Assembly: GCA_019313735.1 (NCBI GenBank)
Contig: JAFDAR010000009.1
Span: 1 to 14,240 of the forward strand
Source: Deltaproteobacteria bacterium
GTDB lineage: Bacteria > Desulfobacterota > Syntrophia > Syntrophales > UBA2210
Length of the DNA stretch: 14,240 nucleotides
Direction: 5' to 3'
The position numbers were made by a program, and so were the translations under genes. The notes beneath the pieces are model-generated. The model had not been told where the DNA came from. It did no database searches and was given only the letters and a program-made list of their open reading frames with translations. How positions within the stretch are numbered: position 1 is the stretch's first letter; every line of letters begins with the position of its first letter. This document shows positions 6,361-14,240 of the stretch, piece by piece.

Positions 6361-7878
6361 ATGAAGCTTTCACGTCTGCTGAGTGAAATAGATGTTCTGG
6401 GGGTATCGGGAGATATTTCCGGAGATGCCTCTGATATTTGTTGCGACTCCAGGAAATGTAGAGAAAGGTCCGTTTTTGTCGCGATTGCCGGTGCTGAGTT
6501 CAACGGCCATGATTTCGTGCGCGACGCGGTGAAAAGGGGAGCGAGATATATCGTACATGATGAAGAAAACATTTCCACTGAGCCGGAAGCGGTCTTTATA
6601 AGGGTGAAAGACAGCCGTCTGGCGCTGGGCAGACTGGCGAAAAACTTTTATGGCAATCCCTCCCACGATGTTTGTCTGATAGGGGTCACCGGAACTAATG
6701 GAAAGACGACGGTGGCCTATCTCCTGGAGTCCATTTTAGAATCTGCCGGGTTTTCCACAGGAGTTACAGGGACGGTAAATTACAGATATGGTGGCAATCT
6801 GTTTCCCGCTTCGCACACAACACCCGAGTCGGTCGACCTTCACAAAATGCTGAGGGAGATGATCGACGCGGGAGTGACGCATGTTGTGATGGAGGTTTCG
6901 TCTCACGCGATCGACCTGAAAAGGATTTATGGATGCGAGTATGACATCGGAATATTTACGAATCTTTCCCCTGAGCATCTTGACTATCATCACACGATGG
7001 AAGAATATTTTCTGGTGAAGGAGAGGTTTTTTACTGATGTACCTGGTGGGTGCGTAGCAGTTGTTAACGGTGATGATCCGTGGGGTGTAAGACTCCTCGA
7101 CGAGATAAAGGCGTCATCGGTTACATTCGGCATGGGGGAATCATGTAATGTATCATCCACTGATTTTACCCTTTCCATGGATGGAATAAACGCGAATATA
7201 AAAGGTCCTGATGGTGTATTTCCGGTATCTTCCGCCATGGTCGGAAAATTCAACCTCTATAACATCCTTGCGGCTGCTGCTGCTGCCATGTCGCTCGGGA
7301 TACCGGAGGAATATATACGCTCCGGTATAAGGGCGCTGGAGACCGTTCCCGGTCGTCTGGAAAGGGTAAGTAAACCTGACGAGCCCGCGGTATTTGTGGA
7401 TTATGCTCATACAGGAGATGCCCTGAAAAAGGTGCTCGAAAATCTGTCTGATTTTAAAGAGGGCAGGATTATAACGGTTTTTGGGTGCGGAGGTGACAGG
7501 GATCGTACGAAGAGGCCTGTTATGGGGCAAGTCGCGGCAACGTTGAGTGATCTGGCCATAATTACTTCGGATAATCCGAGGACGGAGGATCCCCTAAGAA
7601 TCCTGAATGAAATAGAAGTGGGAATTGACACTGATTCAAACAGATATTCTCCAGAGGATATTATTAATGGGTTTAATGAAAAAGGATTTATGGTCATCGC
7701 TGATCGGCGAACTGCTATAAATCTGGCTGTATCTATTGCTGGCAATAGGGATATCGTACTGGTAGCGGGGAAGGGGCATGAGGATTATCAAATCATAGGA
7801 ACCAGGAAGTTTCCTTTTGACGACAGGGTAGTCGTCAGGGAGGCCCTTTCCGGTCGCAGGTCGGGAGGTGGTTGTTGA
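6361..7878 (+). CDS. murE: UDP-N-acetylmuramoyl-L-alanyl-D-glutamate--2,6-diaminopimelate ligase MurE
   Basis: MurE adds the third residue of the stem peptide in the cytoplasm using ATP. The 505-residue protein has the N-terminal substrate domain (DSRKCRERSVFVAIAG, then FNGHDFV), the ATP loop TGTNGKTT (110-117), TVNYRYGG with the following TTPES, MEVSSHAIDLKRI, and the C-terminal domain with PGRLERV, DYAHTGDAL and GCGGDRDRTKRPVMG. DNPR (404-407) is the motif that selects meso-diaminopimelate rather than lysine, and AGKGHEDYQ is the terminal block. The frame is open from TTG 6313, inside ftsI, but ATG 6361 matches the family start (MKLSRLL). Its upstream sequence is G-rich but has no good Shine-Dalgarno. 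The stop overlaps the murF start. Confidence 0.97.
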   Translation: MKLSRLLSEIDVLGVSGDISGDASDICCDSRKCRERSVFVAIAGAEFNGHDFVRDAVKRGARYIVHDEENISTEPEAVFIRVKDSRLALGRLAKNFYGNPSHDVCLIGVTGTNGKTTVAYLLESILESAGFSTGVTGTVNYRYGGNLFPASHTTPESVDLHKMLREMIDAGVTHVVMEVSSHAIDLKRIYGCEYDIGIFTNLSPEHLDYHHTMEEYFLVKERFFTDVPGGCVAVVNGDDPWGVRLLDEIKASSVTFGMGESCNVSSTDFTLSMDGINANIKGPDGVFPVSSAMVGKFNLYNILAAAAAAMSLGIPEEYIRSGIRALETVPGRLERVSKPDEPAVFVDYAHTGDALKKVLENLSDFKEGRIITVFGCGGDRDRTKRPVMGQVAATLSDLAIITSDNPRTEDPLRILNEIEVGIDTDSNRYSPEDIINGFNEKGFMVIADRRTAINLAVSIAGNRDIVLVAGKGHEDYQIIGTRKFPFDDRVVVREALSGRRSGGGC

Positions 7879-9302
7879 AAGACATAAAATCCCCCATATT
7901 GAAGACGAAAGAGATAATAGCGGCAACGAAAGGAACCCTTGTCAGAGGGAATCTTGACAGTGCATTCGAGGGATTGTCTACAAATTCAAGAGAGGTGATC
8001 AAAGGCAACCTCTTTATCCCTCTCACAGGGGAGAGATTTAACGGGCATAGTTTTATACCGGACGCGATAAAAAACGGCGCATCTGGTCTGCTCGTTCAAA
8101 GAGAGGAGAAGGAGATAACCGAAAGAATCCCCGATAATGTTTCCGTGGTTCTCGTTGACGATCCCCTGCGCGCGCTGGGCGATATAGCCAATCTATGGAG
8201 AAACAAGTTCACAATTCCTGTTGTAGCGGTAACGGGAAGCTCCGGGAAGACGACAACGAAAGAGATGATAGCCACGGTGGCGGGGCTTTCCGGAAATGTC
8301 TTAAAGAGCAGGGGGAATTATAACAATCTTGTGGGGCTTCCCCTCAGCCTGCTTGAAATGAACTCCGGACATGAAATGGCTGTCATTGAGATGGGAACCA
8401 GTCGGAGGGGTGAGATAGAAAGACTTACAGCCATTGCCGAGCCGGATATCGGAGTTATTACCAATATAGGACCGGCCCATCTGGAGGGGTTCGGGTCTGT
8501 AGATGTAGTCATGGAGGAAAAGGGGGATCTCTTTTCCAATATGAGAGGTAGCAGCGTGGCGATTATCAACAGAGACAATGAATTTTCGAGGATACTGGCA
8601 GAGCGATGGATGGGAAGAAACATCAGCTTCGGTATCGATGAGAATGCGTTTGTCCGAGCCGAGCGCATCTTTATGAGGGGCGAGCGGGGTATGAGCTTTA
8701 CGCTCAATATGGGAGGGGTAGGCAAGGGGATCGATATGACTGTTGTCGGCAGGCATAATATATACAATGCCCTGGCCTGCGCGGCAGCCTGCCGGGCCAT
8801 GGATATTGAATACAATCTGATTTGTGACGGGTTGTCGGCATTCAGGCAGATACAGGGTCGTATGGATCTTTACAGGCTGAAGGGCGGTGGTATCGTTATT
8901 GATGACACCTATAACGCCAATCCTGCTTCGGCAACAGAAGCCCTCAAGACATTGAATGATTTAAAGGGAAAGAATGAGAGCATTGTTATTTTCGGAGATA
9001 TGCTGGAACTGGGTGTGGAGGCTGAAAGACTTCACGAAGAGGTTGGAAGTGCTATGGCTGATACCGGCGTGGGCAGCATATTTCTTAGAGGAGATTTCTC
9101 GGGATCTGTTGCGAGGGGGGCTATAGAAAACGGGTTCAGAGAAGACCATATATATTTTGCTGAAACGCCGGACAAAATAATGGGAATACTCCGTTCGTTA
9201 ATGCGCGAAGAAAACTGGATACTGGTAAAAGGATCGAGAGGCATGAAAATGGAGGAATTCCTCCAGGCAATAATAGAGGAATTTGGTTTGGAGGCAGCAT
9301 AG
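7875..9302 (+). CDS. murF: UDP-N-acetylmuramoyl-tripeptide--D-alanyl-D-alanine ligase MurF
   Basis: MurF joins D-Ala-D-Ala to the UDP-MurNAc-tripeptide, the last cytoplasmic step of the precursor. The 475-residue protein shows STNSREVIKGNLFIPLTGERFNG in the first domain, the ATP loop TGSSGKTT (120-127), RGNYNNLVGLPLSLL, EMGTSRRGEI, ITNIGPAHLEGFGS, then IQGRMDLYRL and DDTYNANPASATEAL in the C-terminal half. GDMLELG and VKGSRGMKMEE close it. The start is TTG: GGAGG (7864-7868) sits six bases before TTG 7875 and three before TTG 7872, so 7875 is preferred. That start overlaps the murE TGA as TTGA. A 187-bp gap follows before mraY. Confidence 0.96.
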   Translation: MKDIKSPILKTKEIIAATKGTLVRGNLDSAFEGLSTNSREVIKGNLFIPLTGERFNGHSFIPDAIKNGASGLLVQREEKEITERIPDNVSVVLVDDPLRALGDIANLWRNKFTIPVVAVTGSSGKTTTKEMIATVAGLSGNVLKSRGNYNNLVGLPLSLLEMNSGHEMAVIEMGTSRRGEIERLTAIAEPDIGVITNIGPAHLEGFGSVDVVMEEKGDLFSNMRGSSVAIINRDNEFSRILAERWMGRNISFGIDENAFVRAERIFMRGERGMSFTLNMGGVGKGIDMTVVGRHNIYNALACAAACRAMDIEYNLICDGLSAFRQIQGRMDLYRLKGGGIVIDDTYNANPASATEALKTLNDLKGKNESIVIFGDMLELGVEAERLHEEVGSAMADTGVGSIFLRGDFSGSVARGAIENGFREDHIYFAETPDKIMGILRSLMREENWILVKGSRGMKMEEFLQAIIEEFGLEAA

Positions 9303-9396
9303 AGGAATTTATTGCGGAAGGGGATTGTGTAACGGAAAGAATCCAGCGAGTAAATCTCTTTTTTGTCAGTTACTATGAGAAAAATGCTGTATATAG

Positions 9397-9431
9397 TTGT
9401 TAACTTGTTGTGAACCACTATATAATGTGGT
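9397..9431 (+). promoter_or_regulatory. likely internal promoter for mraY-murD-ftsW-murG, with a dyad over the -10 box
   Basis: TTGTTA (9397-9402), an 18-bp spacer and a perfect TATAAT (9421-9426) form a plausible sigma-70 promoter in the 187-bp gap between murF and mraY. ACCAC (9414-9418) and GTGGT (9427-9431) make a five-base dyad with an eight-base centre that contains the -10 box, a position suitable for a repressor site or simply chance. The rest of the gap (9303-9489) shows no other feature except GGGAG (9476-9480), the mraY ribosome site. Confidence 0.55.
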
Positions 9432-9489
9432 ATTAATAAGTGCATTGTGTTCTACAGTGTCTTGCGGGTTTGATCGGGAGAATTTATAA

Positions 9490-10569
9490 ATGATTTATCA
9501 TTTCTTGTATTCATTCAGCGATACATATTCGTGGCTTAATGTGTTTCGCTATATAACCTTCAGGACGATATACGCCACGATAACCGGTCTGGCCATTTGT
9601 TTTGTCCTTGGTCCATGGGTAATTGATAGACTCCGGTCTCTCGGCATAGAACAGCCTATCCGCGGTGACGGTCCCAACTCTCATCTTTCAAAAGGGGGTA
9701 CACCAACAATGGGTGGTATCCTTGTCATTTTTTCTGTTGTCGTGTCAACCCTTCTCTGGGCAAAACTCAGCATAGAGTATGTCTGGATTGCTCTCATGGT
9801 GATGGTGGGATTCGGCCTTATCGGTTTCTGGGATGATTACCGAAAATTGTCAACCAGGAGCAGCAGAGGAATTCCTGGAACAGTCAGACTTGCCGCGGAG
9901 ATTATGATAGCACTTTTCGTAAGTGTTGTTCTTTACATGAAACCGGGTTTCAGTTCAAATCTCACAGTGCCTTTTTTTAAGACTATTCTCCCTGACCTTG
10001 GCTGGGGTTATGTGATCCTCTCCACATTTATTATCGTAGGAGCAGCAAACGCGGTAAATCTTACCGATGGTCTGGACGGTCTTGCCATAAGCCCGGCAAC
10101 GATGTGCTTCGCGACCTATCTTCTTTTCGCCTATTTTACCGGGAATATAAAGTTGTCCGGGTATCTCCAGATACCATATGTGGCGGGAGTGGGAGAACTT
10201 GCGGTCTTTTGCGGCGCTATGGTCGGGGCCGGAGTCGGTTTCCTCTGGTACAATACCTATCCAGCTCAGATCTTTATGGGAGACGTGGGCTCGCTCTCTC
10301 TGGGCGGCGCTCTGGGCACTATAGCCATTCTCACAAAGCAGGAGATACTCCTCGCGATAGTAGGAGGCGTATTTGTGGTTGAGACTATTTCGGTCATCTT
10401 CCAGGTAGGCTGGTTCAAGATGTCGAACGGGAACCGCATCTTCAGGATGGCGCCTATACATCATCATTTTGAATTGAAGGGATGGGCGGAGCCCAAGGTT
10501 ATTGTGCGTTTCTGGATTATTTCCATCATCCTTGCGCTTATCGCCATAAGCACGTTGAAACTGAGGTAG
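9490..10569 (+). CDS. mraY: phospho-N-acetylmuramoyl-pentapeptide-transferase MraY
   Basis: MraY transfers phospho-MurNAc-pentapeptide from UDP to undecaprenyl phosphate at the inner membrane, giving lipid I. The 359-residue length is typical and the protein is made of about ten hydrophobic segments. Family blocks are GDGPNSHLSKGGTPTMGG, the DD pair in FWDDYRK (D115 and D116, the same numbering as in E. coli), NAVNLTDGLDGLA, MGDVGSLSLGG (catalytic-site Asp at 265) and MAPIHHHFELKGW (the HHH motif). GGGAG nine bases upstream supports the ATG. It probably starts a second transcript given the promoter-like sequence at 9397-9426. murD follows closely. Confidence 0.98.
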   Translation: MIYHFLYSFSDTYSWLNVFRYITFRTIYATITGLAICFVLGPWVIDRLRSLGIEQPIRGDGPNSHLSKGGTPTMGGILVIFSVVVSTLLWAKLSIEYVWIALMVMVGFGLIGFWDDYRKLSTRSSRGIPGTVRLAAEIMIALFVSVVLYMKPGFSSNLTVPFFKTILPDLGWGYVILSTFIIVGAANAVNLTDGLDGLAISPATMCFATYLLFAYFTGNIKLSGYLQIPYVAGVGELAVFCGAMVGAGVGFLWYNTYPAQIFMGDVGSLSLGGALGTIAILTKQEILLAIVGGVFVVETISVIFQVGWFKMSNGNRIFRMAPIHHHFELKGWAEPKVIVRFWIISIILALIAISTLKLR

Positions 10570-10594
10570 GGGAAACAGTTTTTGGTGAATGTTC

Positions 10595-11950
10595 ATGGAT
10601 CTAAGTGGAAAAAGGGTTCTGGTAATCGGTCTCGGTAGAACAGGTGTGGCAACAGCCCAATTCCTGCTTGATAAGGGGGCCAGGGTTATGATTGTCGATA
10701 AAAAGCCTGTCTCTGAGTTTGGAGATACCGTTGAGGCCTTTACGGGGCTGGCGGATGTGGAACTGGGCATCGGGCAGGATGATACTGACGTTCTTTCACG
10801 AACGGATATGATTGTGCCTTCACCGGGCATTCCACCGTTCAACCGTCTGCTCGCGGAGGGCCTGAGAATGGAAATCCCGATTCTAAGCGAGCTGGAACTT
10901 GCCTCCCGGTATTTGAAAAAACCGGCTATCGCGATTACCGGCACAAACGGAAAAACGACCACGACCAGTCTGCTGGGCAGGATACTGGAACATTGCGGCA
11001 GGAAGGTCTTTGTCGGCGGCAATATAGGCAATCCTCTCATATCGTATGTGAACAGCAGGCAGGAGGACGATTACGCGGTGATAGAAGTAAGCAGTTTCCA
11101 GTTGCAGTGGGCCAGGAATTTTCACCCATTTATCGCGATGCTCCTGAATGTAAGCTGTGACCACCTCGATTATCATGGATCTTTTGGAGAATACCGCTCT
11201 GTAAAGGAGAGGATATTCGCACGCCAGGGGGAAGGGGATCTTGCCATTCTGAATGCGGATGATCCTGTATCGACGGATCTTTCGAAGGGCCTGCCGGCTG
11301 AACATGTCTCATGTTTCAGCTCATCGGAAAGATTGAAAGATGGAATGTTTATTGATGGCGAGTTCTTGAGATACCGCTCTGCCGGACTGGATGAGAAATA
11401 TCCTATCCGGTCGATAAGATTGAAAGGCGCGCACAATATGGAGAATGTGATGGCTGCCGTGCTTGCATCGAGGATGTGCGGGTGCCCACCAGAGCGAATT
11501 ATCGATGTGCTGGAGGGTTTTGCCGGCATCCCGCACAGGATAGAATTTGCCGGAACGGTGGATGGTGTAGAATATTACAACGATTCCAAGGGGACAAACG
11601 TGGACGCGGTATACAGGGCGCTCGAATCATTACCCGGGCCGGTTGTGCTCCTTATGGGAGGCAGATACAAGGGCGGGGACTTTGGAATACTTGCGAAACT
11701 TATAAGAGAAAAGGTCAAGATGCTGATCGTCTTCGGTGAAGCCGGGAGAGAGATAAATTCTATCATCGGTGGGATTGCAAGGACTGAAATTGCGGGTAAC
11801 CTGAAAGATGCCGTCAACATGGCTCGCGACAATTCGACCCCCGGCGACATTGTGCTGCTGTCGCCTGGCTGCTCAAGTTTTGATGAATTTAAAAACTATG
11901 AGGAGCGGGGGGATGTCTTCAAGGACATGGTTGATCAATGGTTCTGTTGA
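10595..11950 (+). CDS. murD: UDP-N-acetylmuramoyl-L-alanine--D-glutamate ligase MurD
   Basis: MurD adds D-glutamate to UDP-MurNAc-L-Ala. The 451-residue protein has a Rossmann-like first domain (VLVIGLGRTGVATAQFL), SPGIPPFNRLL, SELELASRYLKKPAIAITGTNG with the ATP loop TGTNGKTT (115-122), GGNIGNPL, VIEVSSFQLQW, LNVSCDHLDYHG, then PHRIEFAG, NDSKGTNVDAVYRALES, LMGGRYKGGDF and LLSPGCSSFDEFKNYEERG. GGTGA (10584-10588) is six bases before ATG 10595 and touches ATG 10589, so the inner start is preferred. The last codons (Trp-Phe-Cys-stop) are formed by the left terminal inverted repeat of repeat copy B, so the native end of the protein was probably replaced. The conserved fold ends before this, and activity should not suffer. 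Confidence 0.97.
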   Translation: MDLSGKRVLVIGLGRTGVATAQFLLDKGARVMIVDKKPVSEFGDTVEAFTGLADVELGIGQDDTDVLSRTDMIVPSPGIPPFNRLLAEGLRMEIPILSELELASRYLKKPAIAITGTNGKTTTTSLLGRILEHCGRKVFVGGNIGNPLISYVNSRQEDDYAVIEVSSFQLQWARNFHPFIAMLLNVSCDHLDYHGSFGEYRSVKERIFARQGEGDLAILNADDPVSTDLSKGLPAEHVSCFSSSERLKDGMFIDGEFLRYRSAGLDEKYPIRSIRLKGAHNMENVMAAVLASRMCGCPPERIIDVLEGFAGIPHRIEFAGTVDGVEYYNDSKGTNVDAVYRALESLPGPVVLLMGGRYKGGDFGILAKLIREKVKMLIVFGEAGREINSIIGGIARTEIAGNLKDAVNMARDNSTPGDIVLLSPGCSSFDEFKNYEERGDVFKDMVDQWFC

Positions 11951-12082
11951 TTTATGAAGATTTTCGTTCAAGATCAAGGCGTGCGAAAAAAATAACCGCA
12001 GGCATATGGTTGATATTCCGAGGATTATTTTTTGAGCATAACGCAGAGATTGGGCGAAAAGACCATTAATAAACAGAACCAT
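11938..12082. repeat. dispersed repeat with perfect 11-bp terminal inverted repeats, copy B (MITE-like)
   Basis: ATGGTTCTGTT (11938-11948) is exactly complementary to AACAGAACCAT (12072-12082), bounding 145 bp. The inner part (11966-12055) matches copy A (663-752) without gaps at about 68 of 90 positions. The left end lies over the last codons and stop of murD, and the right end is 29 bases before ftsW. The element fills almost all of the murD-ftsW gap, where related clusters usually have little or no spacing. The RNA could fold into a long imperfect hairpin because of its ends, but no T run follows, so a simple terminator is unlikely. A 43-codon frame (11938-12069) spans it; see findings. 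Confidence 0.75.
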
Positions 12083-12111
12083 CAATGGAGTCGTGAAAAG
12101 GATCAGGGAAC

Positions 12112-13251
12112 ATGGGCGAACAGTCTTCATTAACGAGAGGCAGACCGGATATCGCGCTGTTTATTGTTACAATAATCCTGGTTGTCATCGGGACGGTTAT
12201 GATCTACAGCTCGAGTTCCATAATTGCCATGGAAAAATATGGCGACGGATACCATTATATCAAGAAACAGCTATTATTTGTCTTGATTGGGCTTGGCGTT
12301 ATGGCAGTGACATCCAGATTCCCATATCGGTATTGGAAAAAAGCGGCTTATCCCGGCGTGCTTATATCCATAGCGCTTCTGTCTCTGGTTGTTATTCCGG
12401 GTTTCGGTTTAAAGGCCGGTGGCGCCACCAGGTGGCTTCGCGCGGGGTATTTGTCTTTTCAGGTATCCGAACTTGTAAAGATCATGCTGGTTATATTTCT
12501 GGCTCATTATCTTACGAAGAAAATAGGGCACATAAAGGAATTTTCACGCGTTTTTGTGATCCCGCTGGTCATAATGATGATAATTGTCGGCCTTGTGCTG
12601 TGTCAGCCGGATTTCGGCGCGGCCGTTATCATGGTTGCAGTGTTTATGCTTATGTTCTATCTGGCGGGGAGCAGAATTGTCTATCTCGCCGGTATCGTGG
12701 CGGCTGTAATACCTGTGGGAGTTGTCCTGATTCTCCATGAGAGTTACCGCATGCAGAGGTTTATGTCGTTCCTCAATCCATGGGAAGATCCGTCTAATGC
12801 AGGTTTTCAGATAATACAATCATTTATTTCCTTCGGTTCCGGCGGAGCCTTTGGCGTAGGTCTTGGAAACGGAATGCAAAAGCTCTTTTATCTTCCCGAA
12901 CCGCACACCGACTTCATCCTTTCGGTAATTGCTGAAGAGGGTGGGTTTGTCGGGGTTGTAATCATTATCTTGTTGTTCTGCATCTTTGTCTTTCGTGGTT
13001 TCGCGATTTCCTTTAACTGCACGGACATGTTCGGAATGCTTCTGGCCTCCGGATTGACCACGGTTATCGCAATGGAGGCGTTTATCAATATGGCGGCAGT
13101 TATGGGACTGCTTCCCACAAAGGGGCTGGTACTCCCATTCCTCAGTTATGGAGGCACATCACTGATGATGTGCATGCTGGCTGTCGGCATACTGCTGAAC
13201 ATATCTTCCCGTCGGGAACAGAACAGAGGGGAGATGGAAGGCCGGTCTTAG
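12112..13251 (+). CDS. ftsW: septal peptidoglycan glycosyltransferase FtsW (SEDS family)
   Basis: FtsW is the SEDS-family polymerase that joins lipid II into glycan at the division site, acting with FtsI. The 379-residue protein is almost entirely hydrophobic, with about ten membrane segments. It begins with a short polar tail and ALFIVTIILVVIGTVMIYSSS, and contains GGATRWLRAGYLSFQVSELVK. The extracytoplasmic LPEPHTDFILSVIAEEGG carries the catalytic Asp (D267 here, D297 in E. coli), and the end is PTKGLVLPFLSYGGTSLM. The context between murD and murG favours FtsW over the elongation paralog RodA. AAGGA (12098-12102) lies nine bases before the ATG, just outside repeat B. murG starts three bases after the stop. 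Confidence 0.96.
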   Translation: MGEQSSLTRGRPDIALFIVTIILVVIGTVMIYSSSSIIAMEKYGDGYHYIKKQLLFVLIGLGVMAVTSRFPYRYWKKAAYPGVLISIALLSLVVIPGFGLKAGGATRWLRAGYLSFQVSELVKIMLVIFLAHYLTKKIGHIKEFSRVFVIPLVIMMIIVGLVLCQPDFGAAVIMVAVFMLMFYLAGSRIVYLAGIVAAVIPVGVVLILHESYRMQRFMSFLNPWEDPSNAGFQIIQSFISFGSGGAFGVGLGNGMQKLFYLPEPHTDFILSVIAEEGGFVGVVIIILLFCIFVFRGFAISFNCTDMFGMLLASGLTTVIAMEAFINMAAVMGLLPTKGLVLPFLSYGGTSLMMCMLAVGILLNISSRREQNRGEMEGRS

Positions 13252-13254
13252 TCG

Positions 13255-14240
13255 ATGCGTACGGAGAAGAGCGTCAGGGTTATTATAGCGGGTGGAGGTA
13301 CCGGTGGGCATGTATTCCCCGCCGTGGCGATTGCCGGGGAGTTTCTGGAGAGACCGGATGCGCGAGATGTCCTTTTCATAGGAACTGAAAGGGGTCTGGA
13401 AGCCAGGGTTCTTCGTGATATGGGCTTTACTCTTCGTACGATAAATGTGGAAGGAGTGAAGGGCAGGGGGGCTGCGAAGATGGTGGTCAGTCTTCTGAAG
13501 ATTCCGTGGAGTATGGCACAGTCAGTGTCTATTATACATAATTTCCGCCCCGATATTGTTCTGGGTGTAGGGGGCTACGCTTCAGGACCGGTAGTGATAG
13601 TTGCCCATTTTATGGGTATAAAAACGGCAATCGCCGAACAGAACGCCCTGCCCGGTTTTACAAACAGAATACTTGGCAGGTTTGTGGATAAAATATTTCT
13701 CTCATTCCCCGATACGGGAAACTGGTTCGCGGACAGTAAGGTTGTTATTACGGGAAACCCAGTGAGAAGAGAATTTATAAAAGGCATTAAGAAATCACGG
13801 ACGGAAGGGGGTAAATTTTCCATCCTTATATTTGGAGGAAGTCAGGGGGCCCGGGCCATAAACAGGGCGGTTGTGGAATCTATGAGGTATCTGGAGGACA
13901 TGCTATGCAGGCTGGTGATTACCCATCAAACGGGGAAGGAAGACTTCGATGAGGTGTCCGCCGCCTATCGCGATCGGGGGGTAAATGCCGAGGTACATCC
14001 CTTTATTACCGATATGTCTTCGGTTTATGAATCTGCGGATTTGCTAATATGCAGGGCGGGCGCGACATCCATTGCTGAAATAACCGCGACTGGAAAGGCA
14101 TCAGTGCTTATCCCCTATCCGTTCGCGGCCGGGAATCACCAGGAGTTGAATGCCCGTGTGCTGACGGATGCCGGCGCGGCCGAAATGATCCTTGAGGACA
14201 AGCTTGATGGGGGAACACTCGCCGGAATTATCAGGAGACT
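13255..14240 (+). CDS. murG: UDP-N-acetylglucosamine--N-acetylmuramyl-(pentapeptide) pyrophosphoryl-undecaprenol N-acetylglucosamine transferase MurG, 3' end outside window
   Basis: MurG is the peripheral membrane glycosyltransferase (GT-B fold, family 28) that adds GlcNAc to lipid I, making lipid II. The visible 328 codons include the first glycine loop GGGTGGH (13-19, catalytic His at 19), GTERGLEARV, VLGVGGYASGP, EQNALPGFTNR, ITGNPVRREF, the second-domain loop FGGSQGARAIN, HQTGKEDF, RAGATSIAEI and PYPFAAGNHQELNA, which contacts UDP-GlcNAc. Family length is about 360, so roughly 30 to 40 residues are missing beyond the window. The ATG is three bases after the ftsW stop. No strong ribosome site is at the usual distance (GGAAGG is about 13 bases upstream), so translation may be coupled to ftsW. 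Confidence 0.96.
   Translation, partial: MRTEKSVRVIIAGGGTGGHVFPAVAIAGEFLERPDARDVLFIGTERGLEARVLRDMGFTLRTINVEGVKGRGAAKMVVSLLKIPWSMAQSVSIIHNFRPDIVLGVGGYASGPVVIVAHFMGIKTAIAEQNALPGFTNRILGRFVDKIFLSFPDTGNWFADSKVVITGNPVRREFIKGIKKSRTEGGKFSILIFGGSQGARAINRAVVESMRYLEDMLCRLVITHQTGKEDFDEVSAAYRDRGVNAEVHPFITDMSSVYESADLLICRAGATSIAEITATGKASVLIPYPFAAGNHQELNARVLTDAGAAEMILEDKLDGGTLAGIIRR

Noticed and set aside
9955..11040. A 361-codon frame on the minus strand across mraY and murD
   Set aside because: It is antisense to two well identified genes, shows no recognisable motif, and is explained by codon bias of the plus-strand genes.
12093..12740. A 215-codon plus-strand frame overlapping ftsW
   Set aside because: It is the +1 shadow of ftsW; its composition (rich in Arg, His, Cys, Ser) is not that of a real protein.
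1..14240. tRNA, rRNA, CRISPR array, riboswitch, integrase, or defence system
   Set aside because: None was seen on either strand; apart from the repeats and relics listed, the window is filled by standard dcw genes.

Overview
The window is a canonical division and cell wall (dcw) cluster from a Gram-negative-type bacterium, probably a member of Desulfobacterota (the former Deltaproteobacteria). The basis for that placement is the order ruvX-mltG-mraZ-rsmH-ftsL-ftsI-murE-murF-mraY-murD-ftsW-murG, a MurE with the DNPR motif that selects meso-diaminopimelate, an FtsI that ends in a PASTA domain, a SelB gene next door, and the type of small dispersed repeat seen between genes. The phylum is an inference from these features and was not tested by a search.

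Layout. Positions 1-429 (minus strand) hold the 5' part of selB, which appears broken: the switch I (G2) segment is missing and the frame shifts there. Positions 430-813 are a divergent intergenic region containing repeat copy A (637-778). ruvX (814-1377) follows. Its last ~36 codons come from a second, different repeat region (about 1270-1565) that carries the C-terminal remnant of a four-helix-bundle (23S rRNA intervening-sequence type) protein gene. mltG (1582-2589) follows. A consensus-like sigma-70 promoter and three GTGG boxes spaced exactly 10 bp apart precede mraZ (2676-3122). From mraZ to murF (9302) the genes are tightly packed, with ATGA or TTGA overlaps at mraZ/rsmH, ftsL/ftsI and murE/murF. 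A 187-bp gap with a second likely promoter precedes mraY (9490-10569) and murD (10595-11950). Repeat copy B (11938-12082) covers the murD stop codon and fills the gap before ftsW (12112-13251). murG starts at 13255 and runs off the window end.

How the genes work together. MurE, MurF and MurD are three of the Mur ligases that build the UDP-MurNAc-pentapeptide. MraY and MurG transfer it to the lipid carrier and complete lipid II. FtsW polymerises lipid II and FtsI crosslinks the glycan at the septum, with FtsL as a divisome scaffold. MltG cuts nascent glycan strands. MraZ is the transcriptional regulator of the cluster and RsmH methylates 16S rRNA. MurC, MurB, Ddl, FtsQ, FtsA and FtsZ would be expected downstream but lie outside the window.

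The dcw genes themselves look ordinary and intact. The unusual material is between them: the pair of ~145-bp repeats with terminal inverted repeats, the decayed four-helix-bundle gene fused onto ruvX, the lesion in selB, and the well preserved MraZ operator. I did not find a previously undescribed multi-gene system here.
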